Of a stretch of 64,000 nucleotides of DNA, positions 17,483 to 27,800 are shown in pieces. Source of the stretch: Vitreoscilla sp. Lineage in GTDB: Bacteria; Pseudomonadota; Gammaproteobacteria; Burkholderiales; Neisseriaceae. The translations under genes were made by a program, and so were the position numbers. Every line of letters starts with the position of its first letter. The stretch's first letter is position 1. Location of the stretch: positions 22,108 to 86,107 of the forward strand of contig JASLFS010000003.1 in assembly GCA_030150505.1 (NCBI GenBank), read 5' to 3'. Under the pieces are notes generated by a model. The model was not told where the DNA came from. It did not search any database and saw only the letters and a program-made list of their open reading frames with translations.

Positions 17483-18409
17483 TTATTTCACAATATGCCT
17501 TGGCGTAACTTCAACTTGGTAATCCGCTCTTGGTAAATCAGCTAATTGTCTTAACTGCTGCTCATTGGTATTACAAATTTGAGTTAATGCCAAATCATTT
17601 TCATCTTCGCCAAACGGATCACTAATCTCATCTACAATAGCAGTTAATGCCATGAATGTATAACCAACGAATGTCACCATCACTGGGGTTACCCAACCAA
17701 TTGAATTAACTAAACCCAAAGGCAATAAAAAGCAATATAAATATACGGTTCTTTCTAGCAACACAAAATACGAGAATGGAATGGGCGTATTACTAATTCG
17801 CTCACAGCCAGCCTGAATGCTATTAAATTCATTCAAATTCTCATCCAAAGCTTTCCATTGCCAGCTATCTATAAATCCCTCTTGGTATTTTTTTTGTAAC
17901 CACAAGCCTAAAACATGCTGAATATTTAAAGCAATAAAAGGCTTATTCGCAATTTGTGGATACAGCCGCTCTGGCAGCAATCGCTGCATATCAAAATCTG
18001 GGCTTGTGCCCCGCAGCTGATGTTTCAATGCATAACCAAAAGCCATGATCAGATAAATGGCTTCTTCTCGAACTGCATTTCTAAAAGCAAGATTCGTATT
18101 GGCAGTTGCCAGTAACGTCCGTGCTAAAGATCGAGAAACCACCAAATAATGTCCCCATAATTTGCGTGCTTCCCAAAATCGATCATAAGCAGCGTTATTA
18201 CAGAAACCCAAGAAAATAGCTAAGGCCACGCCTAGCAAAGTAAAAACTGAAGTATTTAAACGAATATCAAAAGAATTAAAAGTTCGATGGTAAGAATAAA
18301 TAATAGAAGAAAAGACAAATAAGCCCAATAAAGGTTGCCAAAGCTTAAAAAAGAGAGAGCCTTGGAAGATTAGCATCACGCTCAATCTTTTTCTTGGCCG
18401 AATAATCAT
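17483..18409 (-). CDS. Bestrophin-family (RFP-TM/UPF0187) channel protein
   Basis: A 308-residue membrane protein of the bacterial bestrophin family, homologues of calcium-activated chloride channels. Family marks are FTLLGVALAIFLGFCNNAAYDRFWEARKLWG after the first helices, and the late GYTFMALTAIVDEISDPFGEDENDLAL, which contains the conserved Asp/Glu-rich DPFG motif. Four membrane segments can be seen. It is followed 13 nt later by the PPP phosphatase. Ion selectivity is unknown; some bacterial members conduct cations. Confidence 0.88.
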   Translation of the reverse strand: MIIRPRKRLSVMLIFQGSLFFKLWQPLLGLFVFSSIIYSYHRTFNSFDIRLNTSVFTLLGVALAIFLGFCNNAAYDRFWEARKLWGHYLVVSRSLARTLLATANTNLAFRNAVREEAIYLIMAFGYALKHQLRGTSPDFDMQRLLPERLYPQIANKPFIALNIQHVLGLWLQKKYQEGFIDSWQWKALDENLNEFNSIQAGCERISNTPIPFSYFVLLERTVYLYCFLLPLGLVNSIGWVTPVMVTFVGYTFMALTAIVDEISDPFGEDENDLALTQICNTNEQQLRQLADLPRADYQVEVTPRHIVK

Positions 18410-18728
18410 GATTCTGCAATCGTTAATAATTTAAAATAAACCAATATTATAAAGAGTTTTGTTATCGATTGCTTGATACATTTGAAAAATAATTATTCCC
18501 CAACTCAAACTTATAAATCACGCCTAACATCATGAAATAATTTATTTAATATGACCTTATTAAATATTATTCCTATTGAATATATTTCAATGCCCGCACA
18601 AATAAAAGCAGTCAGAATTCTTAATTTCTTTGCGAAAACATTATTAAAAAATCATTAAAAAATCCGTTACGATATTAATATCATAACGGACTACAAAAAA
18701 CCAAATGACTAACTTAATAGTAAATCAC
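18410..18728. other. Intergenic region, AT-rich, no gene seen
   Basis: About 320 bp between the bestrophin gene and the META lipoprotein gene. Apart from the terminator at 18657-18690 and the presumed bestrophin promoter near its left end, I see no reading frame with a ribosome site, repeat or RNA gene. Confidence 0.6.
18657..18690 (-). terminator. Terminator of the META lipoprotein gene
   Basis: TCCGTTA...TAACGGA extended dyad at 18663-18690, a stem of about 13 bp with one wobble on the minus strand. T6 follows (18657-18662 as A on plus). Confidence 0.82.
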
Positions 18729-19160
18729 TTATTTTTTTGGTTCAGCGCGTTTCCAGCGAGTAACAGCCTCACCTTTTGAGTTCAATAGAATCAATTCGCC
18801 CTTTTGTATTACATAAGATTGCGTTTGCTCTAATGTACGGCTAACTTTTTGATCCATATCCATAGCAGCTTTATCGCAAGCCATCATGGTTGATGCAACC
18901 TGCCCAATTGATAAATTGCTTTCATTAATATTAATGCCACCAAATAGATTGTTACAACCTACTTTGGCGTTAAAGCGATTCTCTTTCACATCAAAATTAA
19001 TGATTTTGTCTGCACGAACAGTAGTGCTAACATCTTCACCATTAACAACTGTCAAAACCCATTCGCCAGCAATGTCCACTTGAGCTTCTTCCTTTTGAGG
19101 TTGCGCACAAGCAGTTAAAGCGCCCACTGTAATTAACGCAGCTAAAGTTAGTTTTTTCAT
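18729..19160 (-). CDS. META-domain lipoprotein (HslJ-like)
   Basis: A 143-residue exported lipoprotein. The signal peptide MKKLTLAALITVGALTAC has a clear LTAC lipobox. The rest is a META domain: AGEWVLTVVNGE, the conserved KVGCNNLFGG core, MMACDKAAM with the second conserved Cys, and ELILLNSKGEAVTRWKR at the end. HslJ relatives are heat-inducible or linked to antibiotic and stress tolerance in other bacteria; function here is not shown. It has an AGGAG ribosome site and is monocistronic. Confidence 0.87.
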   Translation of the reverse strand: MKKLTLAALITVGALTACAQPQKEEAQVDIAGEWVLTVVNGEDVSTTVRADKIINFDVKENRFNAKVGCNNLFGGININESNLSIGQVASTMMACDKAAMDMDQKVSRTLEQTQSYVIQKGELILLNSKGEAVTRWKRAEPKK

Positions 19161-19311
19161 ATGTATCTCCTGATATTATGAGTAAGGCATCAAATATACC
19201 AATTTCATAAAAAATAATTCAATTAAACAAATTACCCGAAAAACAACTAAAAAGCGACCAACAATATTATTATTAACATTTCTTTTATAAATTTAACATG
19301 GCAAAAAGGAA

Positions 19312-20322
19312 CTATTTAATAGGTGCATTCTCAGCCAAAAATGCCACCAAAATAGCTTTAATGGTGTGCATGCGATTCTCAGCCTGATCAAAAACAATCG
19401 ATTGCTTGCCTTCAAATACCTCTTCTGTTACTTCCACACCATCCAAGCCAAATGTCTCATAAATCCATTCACCAACCTTGGTTTCTTGATTATGAAATGC
19501 TGGCAAGCAATGCATAAATTTCACATTTGAATTGCCACTGGCATCCAATAACGCTTGGTTAACTTGATATGGTTTTAACAACTCAATGCGCTCAGCCCAA
19601 ACACTTTCAGGCTCACCCATGGAAACCCAAACATCGGTGTGAATGAAATCAACGCCTTTAACCGCTTCTTCTGCAGAATCAGTCAATAAAATGCGTGCTC
19701 CAGTTTCTTTGGCTACCGCTTGGCAACGCTCTATCCATTCTTCTTCCGGCCATAGGTGCTTCGGTGCGCCAATTCTGACATCCATTCCAAGCAATGCACC
19801 AACAACCAGCAAAGAATTACCCATATTGTTGCGAGCATCGCCAACATAAGCATAGCTAATTTCCTGCACTGGTTTGTGACTGTGTTCAGTCATGGTTAAT
19901 ACATCTGCCAACATTTGAGTAGGATGAAACTCAGTGGTTAAACCATTAAAAACAGGAACGCCCGCATAAGCGGCCAATTCTTCAACAATGTCCTGCCCAA
20001 AGCCACGATACTCGATGCCATCAAACATTCGACCTAATACACGAGCCGTATCTTTCATGCTTTCTTTGTGCCCAATTTGGCTGCCTGAAGGCCCTAAGTA
20101 GGTTACATGAGCACCTTGATCATGTGCAGCCACTTCAAAAGAACAACGAGTACGAGTAGATGTTTTTTCAAAAATTAATGCAATATTTAACCCTGTTAAA
20201 TATTTTTCTTCCTGACCTGCTTTTTTATCGGCTTTCAATTTTGCCGCTAAGTCCAAAAGTTGTTGAATTTCAATACCAGAAAAGTCAATTAATTTTAAAA
20301 AATGGCGTTGATAAAAACTCAC
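19312..20322 (-). CDS. argF: Ornithine carbamoyltransferase
   Basis: Catalyses carbamoyl phosphate + ornithine to citrulline in arginine synthesis. The 336 residues include the carbamoyl-phosphate motif STRTR, the FHPTQ block, DARNNMGNS and the ornithine-binding HCLP. I choose the GTG at 20322 (MSFYQRHFLKLIDF): an AGGAG site sits 7 nt before it and the sequence aligns with E. coli enzymes from there. The in-frame ATG at 20337 lies on top of that ribosome site. Bases 20078-20089 are a one-mismatch uptake sequence within the gene. No neighbouring arg genes occur in the window. Confidence 0.95.
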   Translation of the reverse strand: MSFYQRHFLKLIDFSGIEIQQLLDLAAKLKADKKAGQEEKYLTGLNIALIFEKTSTRTRCSFEVAAHDQGAHVTYLGPSGSQIGHKESMKDTARVLGRMFDGIEYRGFGQDIVEELAAYAGVPVFNGLTTEFHPTQMLADVLTMTEHSHKPVQEISYAYVGDARNNMGNSLLVVGALLGMDVRIGAPKHLWPEEEWIERCQAVAKETGARILLTDSAEEAVKGVDFIHTDVWVSMGEPESVWAERIELLKPYQVNQALLDASGNSNVKFMHCLPAFHNQETKVGEWIYETFGLDGVEVTEEVFEGKQSIVFDQAENRMHTIKAILVAFLAENAPIK

Positions 20323-20422
20323 TCTATTACTCCTCATTAATCTTTTTACTTCGTTATGAATATATTCATATTAAACACCCAAACGGCGTTATGCAATGCA
20401 TGATCTTTAAAAGATGGGTACT

Positions 20423-21238
20423 TTATTTTTTCTTCCAAGCACGTTTTAGCATCACATACCAATCCTTACCTTTTAACGTCGGGCGCTGAGTAAATACATC
20501 ATATTGAACCTCATCCAACTTATGCAATATTCGTTGCCCACCCAAAATAATCATGCGCAACTCAAAACCAATTCGACCTTTTAAAGTTACACCCAAAGGA
20601 GAACCGGCTTTTAACATCTTATGTGCTTTCTCACATTCATAAGCCATTAAGCGACGAAATGCAAAATCAACCTGCCCTTTGGCCAGCTGTTCTTCAGTCA
20701 CTGCAAATTTTTCCATATCGTCTTGCGGCAAATAAACACGATTTTTTTGCCAATCAATGGCAACATCTTGCCAAAAATTAATCAGCTGCAATGCAGTACA
20801 AATGCCATCACTTTGTGCAAAAGCCAATGGATCTGTTTCCCCATATAAATGGAGCAATAAGCGACCAACCGGATTGGCAGAGCGCTTAGCATAATCAACA
20901 AGTTCTGCAAAATTCTGGTATCGTGTTTTTTCAACATCCTGCTTAAATGCCGATAGCAAATCGTAAAAAGGTTCTAATGGTAATTTAAATGGCTCAATAG
21001 CTTGAGCCAATAAATTTTTCATTAGCTCCGTTGTAGGTTGCTGCTTTTGTGCAATCAAATCCAATTGTTTTTCTAAATCAGCCAATTTTTGCAAGCGTAA
21101 AGCGGATGAATCATCCCCTTCATCCGCAATATCATCTGCTGTTCGTGCAAAATGATAAATAGCATGAATAGGCTTTCTTAGCCTTCTTGGCAGTAAAATC
21201 GATCCAACAGGAAAATTTTCGTAATGCCCAACGCTCAT
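20423..21238 (-). CDS. hpnC: Squalene/phytoene synthase family protein, HpnC-like
   Basis: A 271-residue trans-isoprenyl diphosphate synthase. The first Asp-rich motif is ARTADDIADEGD near residue 32, and the second region is QLINFWQDVAIDWQKNRVYLPQDD near residue 150. Both are hallmarks of the squalene/phytoene family, and the N-terminus SVGHYENFPVGSILLP is typical of HpnC. In the HpnCDE route HpnC converts presqualene diphosphate to hydroxysqualene. hpnD and hpnE are not in this window, so the pathway is not proven. It ends about 85 nt upstream of the argF promoter side on the same strand. Confidence 0.82.
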   Translation of the reverse strand: MSVGHYENFPVGSILLPRRLRKPIHAIYHFARTADDIADEGDDSSALRLQKLADLEKQLDLIAQKQQPTTELMKNLLAQAIEPFKLPLEPFYDLLSAFKQDVEKTRYQNFAELVDYAKRSANPVGRLLLHLYGETDPLAFAQSDGICTALQLINFWQDVAIDWQKNRVYLPQDDMEKFAVTEEQLAKGQVDFAFRRLMAYECEKAHKMLKAGSPLGVTLKGRIGFELRMIILGGQRILHKLDEVQYDVFTQRPTLKGKDWYVMLKRAWKKK

Positions 21239-21341
21239 GTCTATTCCTTCATAACGATTAATTCATTCGAATGATGAATCATATCACTTTCAACATACGA
21301 GCTAAAAAATAATGGGCATTACCCCGCCATTCTAAGTCTAA

Positions 21342-22049
21342 TCAAACCACATCGATTTGATAACGAAATTCTTTTGCCAATCCATAAGAGCATCGCCATT
21401 CAAGCGGATGATTATCATAACTATAAGCAACGCGCTCAATCGCAATGATGGGTTCCGCTTGTTGTATCAATAAAATTTTAGAAGCATCTTCATGTTCTTT
21501 AATAATCGATAATGTCTCTTGCAACCGACTAATATGAACATCATAACGTTCTGCATAAAACGGATAAAATAGTGGTCCTATTTCACGAATAGGAATGACA
21601 TCTAAATCAGGAAAAATAGCGCATGGCAGATAAACTTCTTCATAGATGCGAATATTATCCCCAAACATTCTTAACCTTTTAATTTCAATAACATATTCGC
21701 CAGCTTCTAAACACAAAGCTTGGGCAACTTTTGGGCTAGGAATAATCTTATTTTTTTCTAAAATAAAGCTACTTGGAAATTCTTGGCTATTAATGGCCAA
21801 ATATTTAAAACAGTGTAGTAATGAGCGCTCATACCTTTTTCTTCGGACAAAAGTACCGCTGCCTTGTTTTTTTTCTAAATACCCTTCCAATACTAAGATT
21901 TCAACCGCTTTACGGATGGTTCCGATGGAGGTATTAAAAGATGTGGCCAATCCAATCTCTGCTGGTAATGCATCGCCAGGCACATAGTGCCCCAATTCAA
22001 TATCAGTCAAAATTTGACGATAAACCTTTTGATATATAGGTAAGCTCAT
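21342..22049 (-). CDS. GntR/HutC-family transcriptional regulator
   Basis: About 235 residues. The N-terminal winged helix (YRQILTDIELGHYVPGDALPAE, NTSIGTIRKAVEILVLEGYLEKKQGSGTFV) is standard GntR. The C-terminal UTRA ligand-binding domain (YVIEIKRLRMFGDNIRIYEEVYLP ... IIAIERVAYSYDNHPLEW) places it in the HutC subfamily. The ATG at 22049 (MSLPIYQ), with GGAT about 9 nt upstream, is preferred over 22055. It is divergent from the amidohydrolase-like gene and is its probable regulator. The effector is unknown. Confidence 0.87.
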   Translation of the reverse strand: MSLPIYQKVYRQILTDIELGHYVPGDALPAEIGLATSFNTSIGTIRKAVEILVLEGYLEKKQGSGTFVRRKRYERSLLHCFKYLAINSQEFPSSFILEKNKIIPSPKVAQALCLEAGEYVIEIKRLRMFGDNIRIYEEVYLPCAIFPDLDVIPIREIGPLFYPFYAERYDVHISRLQETLSIIKEHEDASKILLIQQAEPIIAIERVAYSYDNHPLEWRCSYGLAKEFRYQIDVV

Positions 22050-22120
22050 TCGCATTATCCAAAAGATAAATTTTATTTATTTATATAAGTGAATAATTAT
22101 AACAAATTCGCTTGTAAAGC

Positions 22121-22167
22121 TTGACACTTTTTATTCAATTTGAATACAATATAATCATATATATGAT
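22121..22167 (+). promoter_or_regulatory. Promoter with two palindromes in the GntR/amidohydrolase divergent region
   Basis: TTGACA (22121-22126), an 18-base spacer and TACAAT (22145-22150) form a near-consensus promoter toward the amidohydrolase-like gene. ATTCAA-T-TTGAAT (22133-22145) lies in the spacer. A perfect 14-bp dyad ATCATATATATGAT (22154-22167) lies at the predicted start point. Both are candidate operators for the adjacent GntR protein. Confidence 0.55.
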
Positions 22168-22311
22168 ATTCAAAAAACTTGATACATTGATATATACTAT
22201 TTAATATATGAATAAACAATTATTGAACTATCACTGATAATGAATAGGAAAGATAAATAGCCCTTCCCTTTTTTGGGTTTCATTAATTTAGATTTTTTAA
22301 AGTAAAAACAT

Positions 22312-23124
22312 ATGAATACGATAATTGATGCTCGGGCTCAATTATGTAAAACAAATAGCACCAACGAGGACCCAGCATTTTTTTTACATAACTTGCCTAC
22401 TTATATTCGTGATGCAGCCGAATATAATGTGAGTCATGCAATATTAACGCAGCCTTCTATTTTACAAGATGACAATCAGCATCTCCTTAATGCAATACAA
22501 ACTTCGCCTAATAAAATTAAAGGCATCGCCCTTGTACAGCCCTCTATTTCGTACCCAGACCTTGTGAAATTAAAAAACAATGGTATTTGTGGTGTTCGCT
22601 TCCCCATCAATATGAATGATTCGGAATCATTATTAGATGGTAAATGGCAACCTTTAATTGAAAAAATAGCAAAATTAGATTTAATTATTTCCCTAAATCA
22701 ATCAGCCGAAACTGGGCTCATTGAAAGCATTAAATATTTAAGTCGATTTTCTATTAAAATGATTATTGAACGGATGGGATATCCAGATGTATTTGAAGGC
22801 ATTCATGGTTTAAATTTTCAATCGACTCTGGCAGCCTGCTTGAACAATCCAAGAATTTGGTTTGATTTATCGGGATGTTATCGATCCAAATTATCGTACT
22901 CAGCCAACCACAAAATTAACAAAAGCTTTACTGTTGCATTACTAAAAGCAATGGGCTCTAAAAGATTATTATGGGGTTCTGATTGGCCATTTAATGGCTA
23001 TGAAGATCAAGTGGGGTATAGATTAAGCCTGAATTGGCTAACGAAATACATGAGATTAGATAGCAGCACGTTGAGAGATTTGACTTACAACAATGCTGCT
23101 GAGCTATTTGGATTTAATACTTAA
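22312..23124 (+). CDS. Amidohydrolase_2-like protein lacking most metal ligands
   Basis: A 270-residue TIM-barrel protein like COG3618 hydrolases (2-pyrone-4,6-dicarboxylate/sugar lactonase group). The fold marks are there: GVRFP near residue 94, FDLSGCYR near 184 and WGSDWPF near 221, keeping the late catalytic Asp224. The N-terminal HxH metal motif is replaced by R8 and Q10 (IIDARAQL), and the barrel His after beta-5 by E153 (IIERMGYP). It may be a metal-free hydrolase or a non-catalytic binder. The ATG at 22312 has a poor ribosome site. Divergent from a GntR regulator; its stop overlaps the convergent fpr gene by 4 nt. Confidence 0.72.
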   Translation: MNTIIDARAQLCKTNSTNEDPAFFLHNLPTYIRDAAEYNVSHAILTQPSILQDDNQHLLNAIQTSPNKIKGIALVQPSISYPDLVKLKNNGICGVRFPINMNDSESLLDGKWQPLIEKIAKLDLIISLNQSAETGLIESIKYLSRFSIKMIIERMGYPDVFEGIHGLNFQSTLAACLNNPRIWFDLSGCYRSKLSYSANHKINKSFTVALLKAMGSKRLLWGSDWPFNGYEDQVGYRLSLNWLTKYMRLDSSTLRDLTYNNAAELFGFNT

Positions 23125-23900
23125 AACCCATTTTCCATAATAATTTGCCCTGGTACTCGATTACGATGCATTGCAAAACCTAAGGACAATAATGCGGCAA
23201 ACGTATCTTTAACCATAGCTGGGTTGCCGCATAATAAAAATCTTGTTTTTTCTGGTGAGAATTCAAAACCAGCTTGCTGTGATAATTCGCCGCTTTTCAA
23301 AAGTTCTGGTAGCCGCTTATTTAAAGCACCAGCTACCTTTTCTCGTGTCACCACTGGAATGAAGGTTAAGTTTGAATAGTAATCTTCAATTAACGGATGC
23401 TCGCTCCAGCTCTCAACCCTTTGGTTAAAAATTAATTCATCGGCATGACTAACCGAATGCACTAAAACAATCCGTTTAAACTGCTGCCAAACGCCAGTTT
23501 GTTGCAACATGGATAAAAAGGGAGCCACTCCTGAGCCTGTCGATAGCATAACAAGGTCTTCCCCGTCAGCAAAACGCTCTGACAATAAAAAACCTGTGGC
23601 TGTTTTATCCAATAAGATACTATCCCCTTCTTGCATCACAGCTAATTTGTCACTCATGGGGCCATCTTTAATCAGCACTGCAAAAAATTCTAATGTTTCT
23701 TCGTATTCAGCAGAAACAACAGAATAAGCACGCCAAATATAACCTTCTCCATCTCGAAAACCTAGCCTTGCAAACTGCCCTGCACTAAATCGAAAATTTT
23801 CAGGTCTACTAATTGCAAAGGTTAATAATCGACTTGTATGGTGTTTAATCCATAAAACTTTTTCTTCTGTGAATTTCGCTTCCACTGGTGCACCAATCAT
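23121..23900 (-). CDS. fpr: Ferredoxin/flavodoxin--NADP(+) reductase
   Basis: A 259-residue FAD enzyme that shuttles electrons between NADPH and ferredoxin or flavodoxin. The FAD motif is WRAYSVVSA (RxYS), the NADP pyrophosphate motif is LSTGSGVAPFLSML, and FLLCGNPAMVKD marks the nicotinamide side. The C-terminus MHRNRVPGQIIMENGF is the bacterial class I Fpr tail that covers FAD. The ATG at 23900 lacks a strong ribosome site. It overlaps the amidohydrolase-like gene at the 3' end by 4 nt (convergent). Confidence 0.93.
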   Translation of the reverse strand: MIGAPVEAKFTEEKVLWIKHHTSRLLTFAISRPENFRFSAGQFARLGFRDGEGYIWRAYSVVSAEYEETLEFFAVLIKDGPMSDKLAVMQEGDSILLDKTATGFLLSERFADGEDLVMLSTGSGVAPFLSMLQQTGVWQQFKRIVLVHSVSHADELIFNQRVESWSEHPLIEDYYSNLTFIPVVTREKVAGALNKRLPELLKSGELSQQAGFEFSPEKTRFLLCGNPAMVKDTFAALLSLGFAMHRNRVPGQIIMENGF

Positions 23901-23979
23901 ATCAACCCCATTTCAAATTAGTATGTATGAAAATAATCATTCTTATTTACATGGTGGCAAAAAGAGGATTTACAAGTAT

Positions 23980-23991
23980 AGGCTGCCTGAA
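23980..23991 (+). repeat. DNA uptake sequence AGGCTGCCTGAA
   Basis: Exact 12-mer in the intergenic space between fpr and the pirin gene, not part of a hairpin. Confidence 0.85.
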
Positions 23992-24107
23992 AGAAATTAA
24001 TCAATTCATCTATTTTATGAATGAATTAAAGATAATATTTTCATTATATTAATGTATTAAACAATATTAAAATCATTGCATAAAAATAATGCAAAAGGAT
24101 TTAATCA

Positions 24108-24827
24108 ATGTTTACAATCATCAAGGCTCAGCAGCGAGGTCAGTCACGTCATGACTGGCTAAACTCGAAGCACACATTTTCATTTGCCAATTACTACAAC
24201 GAAAGTGCCAATGGTTTTTCTGACTTATTGGTTATCAATGAAGATATAGTTACGCCCAATCATGGCTTTAGCACTCATCCGCATAGTGACATGGAAATTT
24301 TCACATATGTCATTTCTGGCGCTTTAACCCATCAAGACTCAATGGGAAATAGCTCAATCATTCAAACTGGCGATATACAGCTAATGAGCGCAGGCACTGG
24401 TATTAAACACAGTGAATTTAATGCCAGCGATGAACAAAACGTTCATTTCCTGCAAATTTGGATTGTACCGAATCAATTGCGCCTACAACCTAGCTATCAA
24501 CAAAAACACATTGATGCTGAACAAAAAAGGAATCAATGGTGCTTATTGCTTTCACCTTCTGCTGAACAGCAATCTTTAAAAATTCATCAAAATGTAAAAA
24601 TTTATTCCGCAACTTTGCACGATGATAACAAACTGAGTTTTACTGCCAATCCCAATAGATATATTTATATTCACATTGTTACAGGGAGCCTCTTACTCAA
24701 TGGACAACCCATACAAACTGGAGATGGTATTAAAATCACACAACCACAACTACTTGAATTCACCCAAGGTAACAATGCAGAAATCTTATTATTTGATTTA
24801 ATTGCTCATGATTTTAACTATCGCTAG
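24108..24827 (+). CDS. Pirin family protein (YhaK/YhhW type)
   Basis: A 239-residue bicupin. The metal-binding set is intact: FSTHPHSDMEIFTYV supplies two His (about residues 61 and 63), and GTGIKHSEFN supplies His and Glu (about 105-107). The N-terminal RHDWLNSKHTFSFANYY is characteristic. Some relatives show quercetinase activity in vitro; the physiological role is open. It is preceded by AAAGGA and ends 8 nt before a bidirectional terminator shared with gdh. Confidence 0.9.
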   Translation: MFTIIKAQQRGQSRHDWLNSKHTFSFANYYNESANGFSDLLVINEDIVTPNHGFSTHPHSDMEIFTYVISGALTHQDSMGNSSIIQTGDIQLMSAGTGIKHSEFNASDEQNVHFLQIWIVPNQLRLQPSYQQKHIDAEQKRNQWCLLLSPSAEQQSLKIHQNVKIYSATLHDDNKLSFTANPNRYIYIHIVTGSLLLNGQPIQTGDGIKITQPQLLEFTQGNNAEILLFDLIAHDFNYR

Positions 24828-24835
24828 CCAACAAA

Positions 24836-24862
24836 AAACGCCGAGCAAATGCTCGGCGTTTC
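24836..24862. terminator. Bidirectional terminator between the pirin gene and gdh
   Basis: AAACGCCGAGC and GCTCGGCGTTT pair around a 4-base loop (24836-24861), with A and T tracts on both sides. Confidence 0.9.
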
Positions 24863-24878
24863 ATCATAAACTTAATAT

Positions 24879-27800
24879 TTATACTAAAAGAATACGAGAT
24901 AAACCACGTACTAAAGCAGACAACATAGCCAAATCAACACCTTGATATTGCTGCATCTCCTTCACTTGACGCAACGCTTGCTCTTTCATGTCGTCATCAA
25001 TGCCTTTTACATCAACACATTTAGAAACAACTTTTAGAAGCATTTGTTGAACATCTTCACGAACAGCTAAACAAGCTTGATTTTGCCACTTATTCGTACG
25101 AGGTAAAGATGCAATTGCTTTATACATCCAATCCATTTGCAAAGCATCAGCCACAACAAAGTACTTCTCAACAACAGTTTCAAGACTTAAATTATCTGCT
25201 GCAGCCAATTCAATCATCGCAATCACATGTTCAGCATAAGGCAAACGAGCAAAGAATGCTTTCTCTTCAGCGCTAATCGCATCCAATTGATTCAAAACCA
25301 ATTCTTGATTAGCAACATATTCATGCTTATCAGCACTAATATACTTAGCCATCATTGCCAATACATTTTGAACACCAGCTTTATATGTCGCAACACCAGC
25401 AGATAAATCTGCTAACAAATCAGTACGGTGCAACAAACCACGAGCAACACGGCTAACCAAACGAGCAACATTGCCCATTAGTTCCATTTGCGTTGTGTTA
25501 GAAACTTTATTGTCCAATGCTTCAATGCGAGTAAACCAACTTTCAGCATCAAAAATTTCACTTGCAAACCAGTATGCACGTGCAATAGTAGCAACATCAG
25601 CATCAGATTCAGTCATGAATCTTTGAACAAAACTCATGCCCATTCTGTTAACAATACGGTTTGCCAATTGGTTAGCAATAATTTCTCGTTTTAAGTAGTG
25701 ATTAACAATATCGTCAAAATATTTCTCTTGTAATGCTTTCGGGAAATAATTAATCAAAATACTTTGGAAATTCACATCATCAGGAATATCACTTGCTAAC
25801 AACGCATCTTGCAAATGCATTTTACTGTAAGCCAACAACACTGCTGTTTCTGGCGCCGTTAAGCCTTTTTCATTGGCAGCACGAGCAGCAATCTCAGCCT
25901 TACTTGGCAAATATTCCAACTCACGATTCAAGCCCGCTTCTTCACTCAAGAAGTTAATTAACTCAGAATGAGCAGGTAAGAAAGCAAATGAATTTAATTG
26001 ATTCATCGCCAAAATTTGTGTTTGTAGGTAATTATTACGCAATACCAAATGAGCAACGTCATCAGTCATACTCTTTAATAACTCATTGCGCTCAGGCAAT
26101 GTCAAACCACCTTTTTGTACCACGCTACCCAATAGAATCTTAATATTCACTTCATGGTCAGAGCAATCAACACCAGCTGAGTTATCAATAGCATCAGTAC
26201 AGCATAAACCACCACTTTGAGCATACTCAATACGACCTAGTTGAGTAACACCCAAGTTACCGCCTTCGCCCAATACTTTACAACGCAAATCGCCGCCATT
26301 TACACGAACTGAATCATTGGCTTTGTCTTTCGCATCAGCATGGCTCTCTTGGCTAGATTTGATATAAGTACCAATACCACCGTTATAAACCAGCTCAACT
26401 TCAGCTTTTAAAATCGCCTGAATCAATTCACTTGGTGACAAACGAGCTTCATTAACACCTAAGAAAGCTTGAACTTCAGCTGTCAAATCAATATGCTTAG
26501 CTGAGCGCTCATAAATACCACCACCTTGTGAGATTAAATCACGATTATAATCACCCCAACCCAAAGTGTTATCAAATAAACGCTTACGCTCTTCATGGCT
26601 ACGAGCCGCATTTGGATTTGGGTCCAAGAAAATATGCATGTGGTTAAACGCAGCTTGTAAACGAATGTGTTTTGATAACAACATACCATTACCAAATACA
26701 TCACCGCCCATATCACCGATGCCCACTACAGTAAAATCTTCAGCTTGAATGTCTTTATCAATTTTACGGAAATGACGTTTAACAGATTCCCAAGCACCAC
26801 GAGCAGTAATACCCATGCCTTTATGGTCATAACCAACAGAGCCACCAGAAGCAAAGGCATCATCCAACCAGAAACCATGCTCAGCAGCCAAACCATTCGC
26901 TGTATCTGAGAATTTAGCTGTACCCTTATCAGCAGCAACAACCAAATATGGATCATCTTCATCGCGACGGAAAGTATCTTGCGGAGGCACAATAGAACCA
27001 TCTGCAATTAGGTTATCCGTTAAGCTTAACAATGAATCGATAAATAATTTATAACAAGCAATACCTTCAGCATTAAATGCTGCACGGTCGCCTACAGGTA
27101 GCTGTTTACATACAAAGCCCCCTTTAGAACCATTTGGCACAATTACCGAGTTCTTCACCATTTGCGCTTTAACCAAGCCAAGCACTTCTGTACGGAAATC
27201 CTCTTGGCGATCAGACCAACGCAAACCACCACGAGCAACCTTAGCGCCACGCAAATGCGTACCTTCTACACGAGGGCTATAAACCCAGATTTCAAACAAA
27301 GGACGAGGCTGAGGTAGGAAATCAACTAAACCAGATTGAATCTTAAAGCTAATCGTTGGCTTAAATTCACCAGCTTCAGTTTTTTGCCAGAAGTTAGTGC
27401 GAACTGTCGCCAAAATAACAGCCAAGAAAGAATTAATAATGCGATCATCGTCAACATTAACGCTATTGCAATATTCTTTTAACAACAAAATTTTCTCATC
27501 GGCATTCGCATCATTAGCAGATACAGGATGTAAACGAGCATAGAAAATATCACGTAACAATTGAACAGCTTGCGGATGACGAACCAAGCTAGCTTCCATA
27601 TAGCTAGGGCTAAATGGTACAACGGCTTGTTTCAAGAATTTAGCAATAGATCTCAATAAAACAGTATCACGCCAAGCAATTCCAGCTGTTGCCACCAATG
27701 CATTAAAGCCATCATTTTCAACATCGCCAGCCAAAGCAGCAATTAACAGTTCATTAAATTCTTTTTGAATATCAGCTTGCTGTAGATTAGCCAAAACCTC

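Noticed and set aside
23926..23944. Fur-box-like sequence before fpr
   Set aside because: About 13 of 19 positions match the classical consensus, mostly in one half; in DNA this AT-rich that is not strong enough to call.
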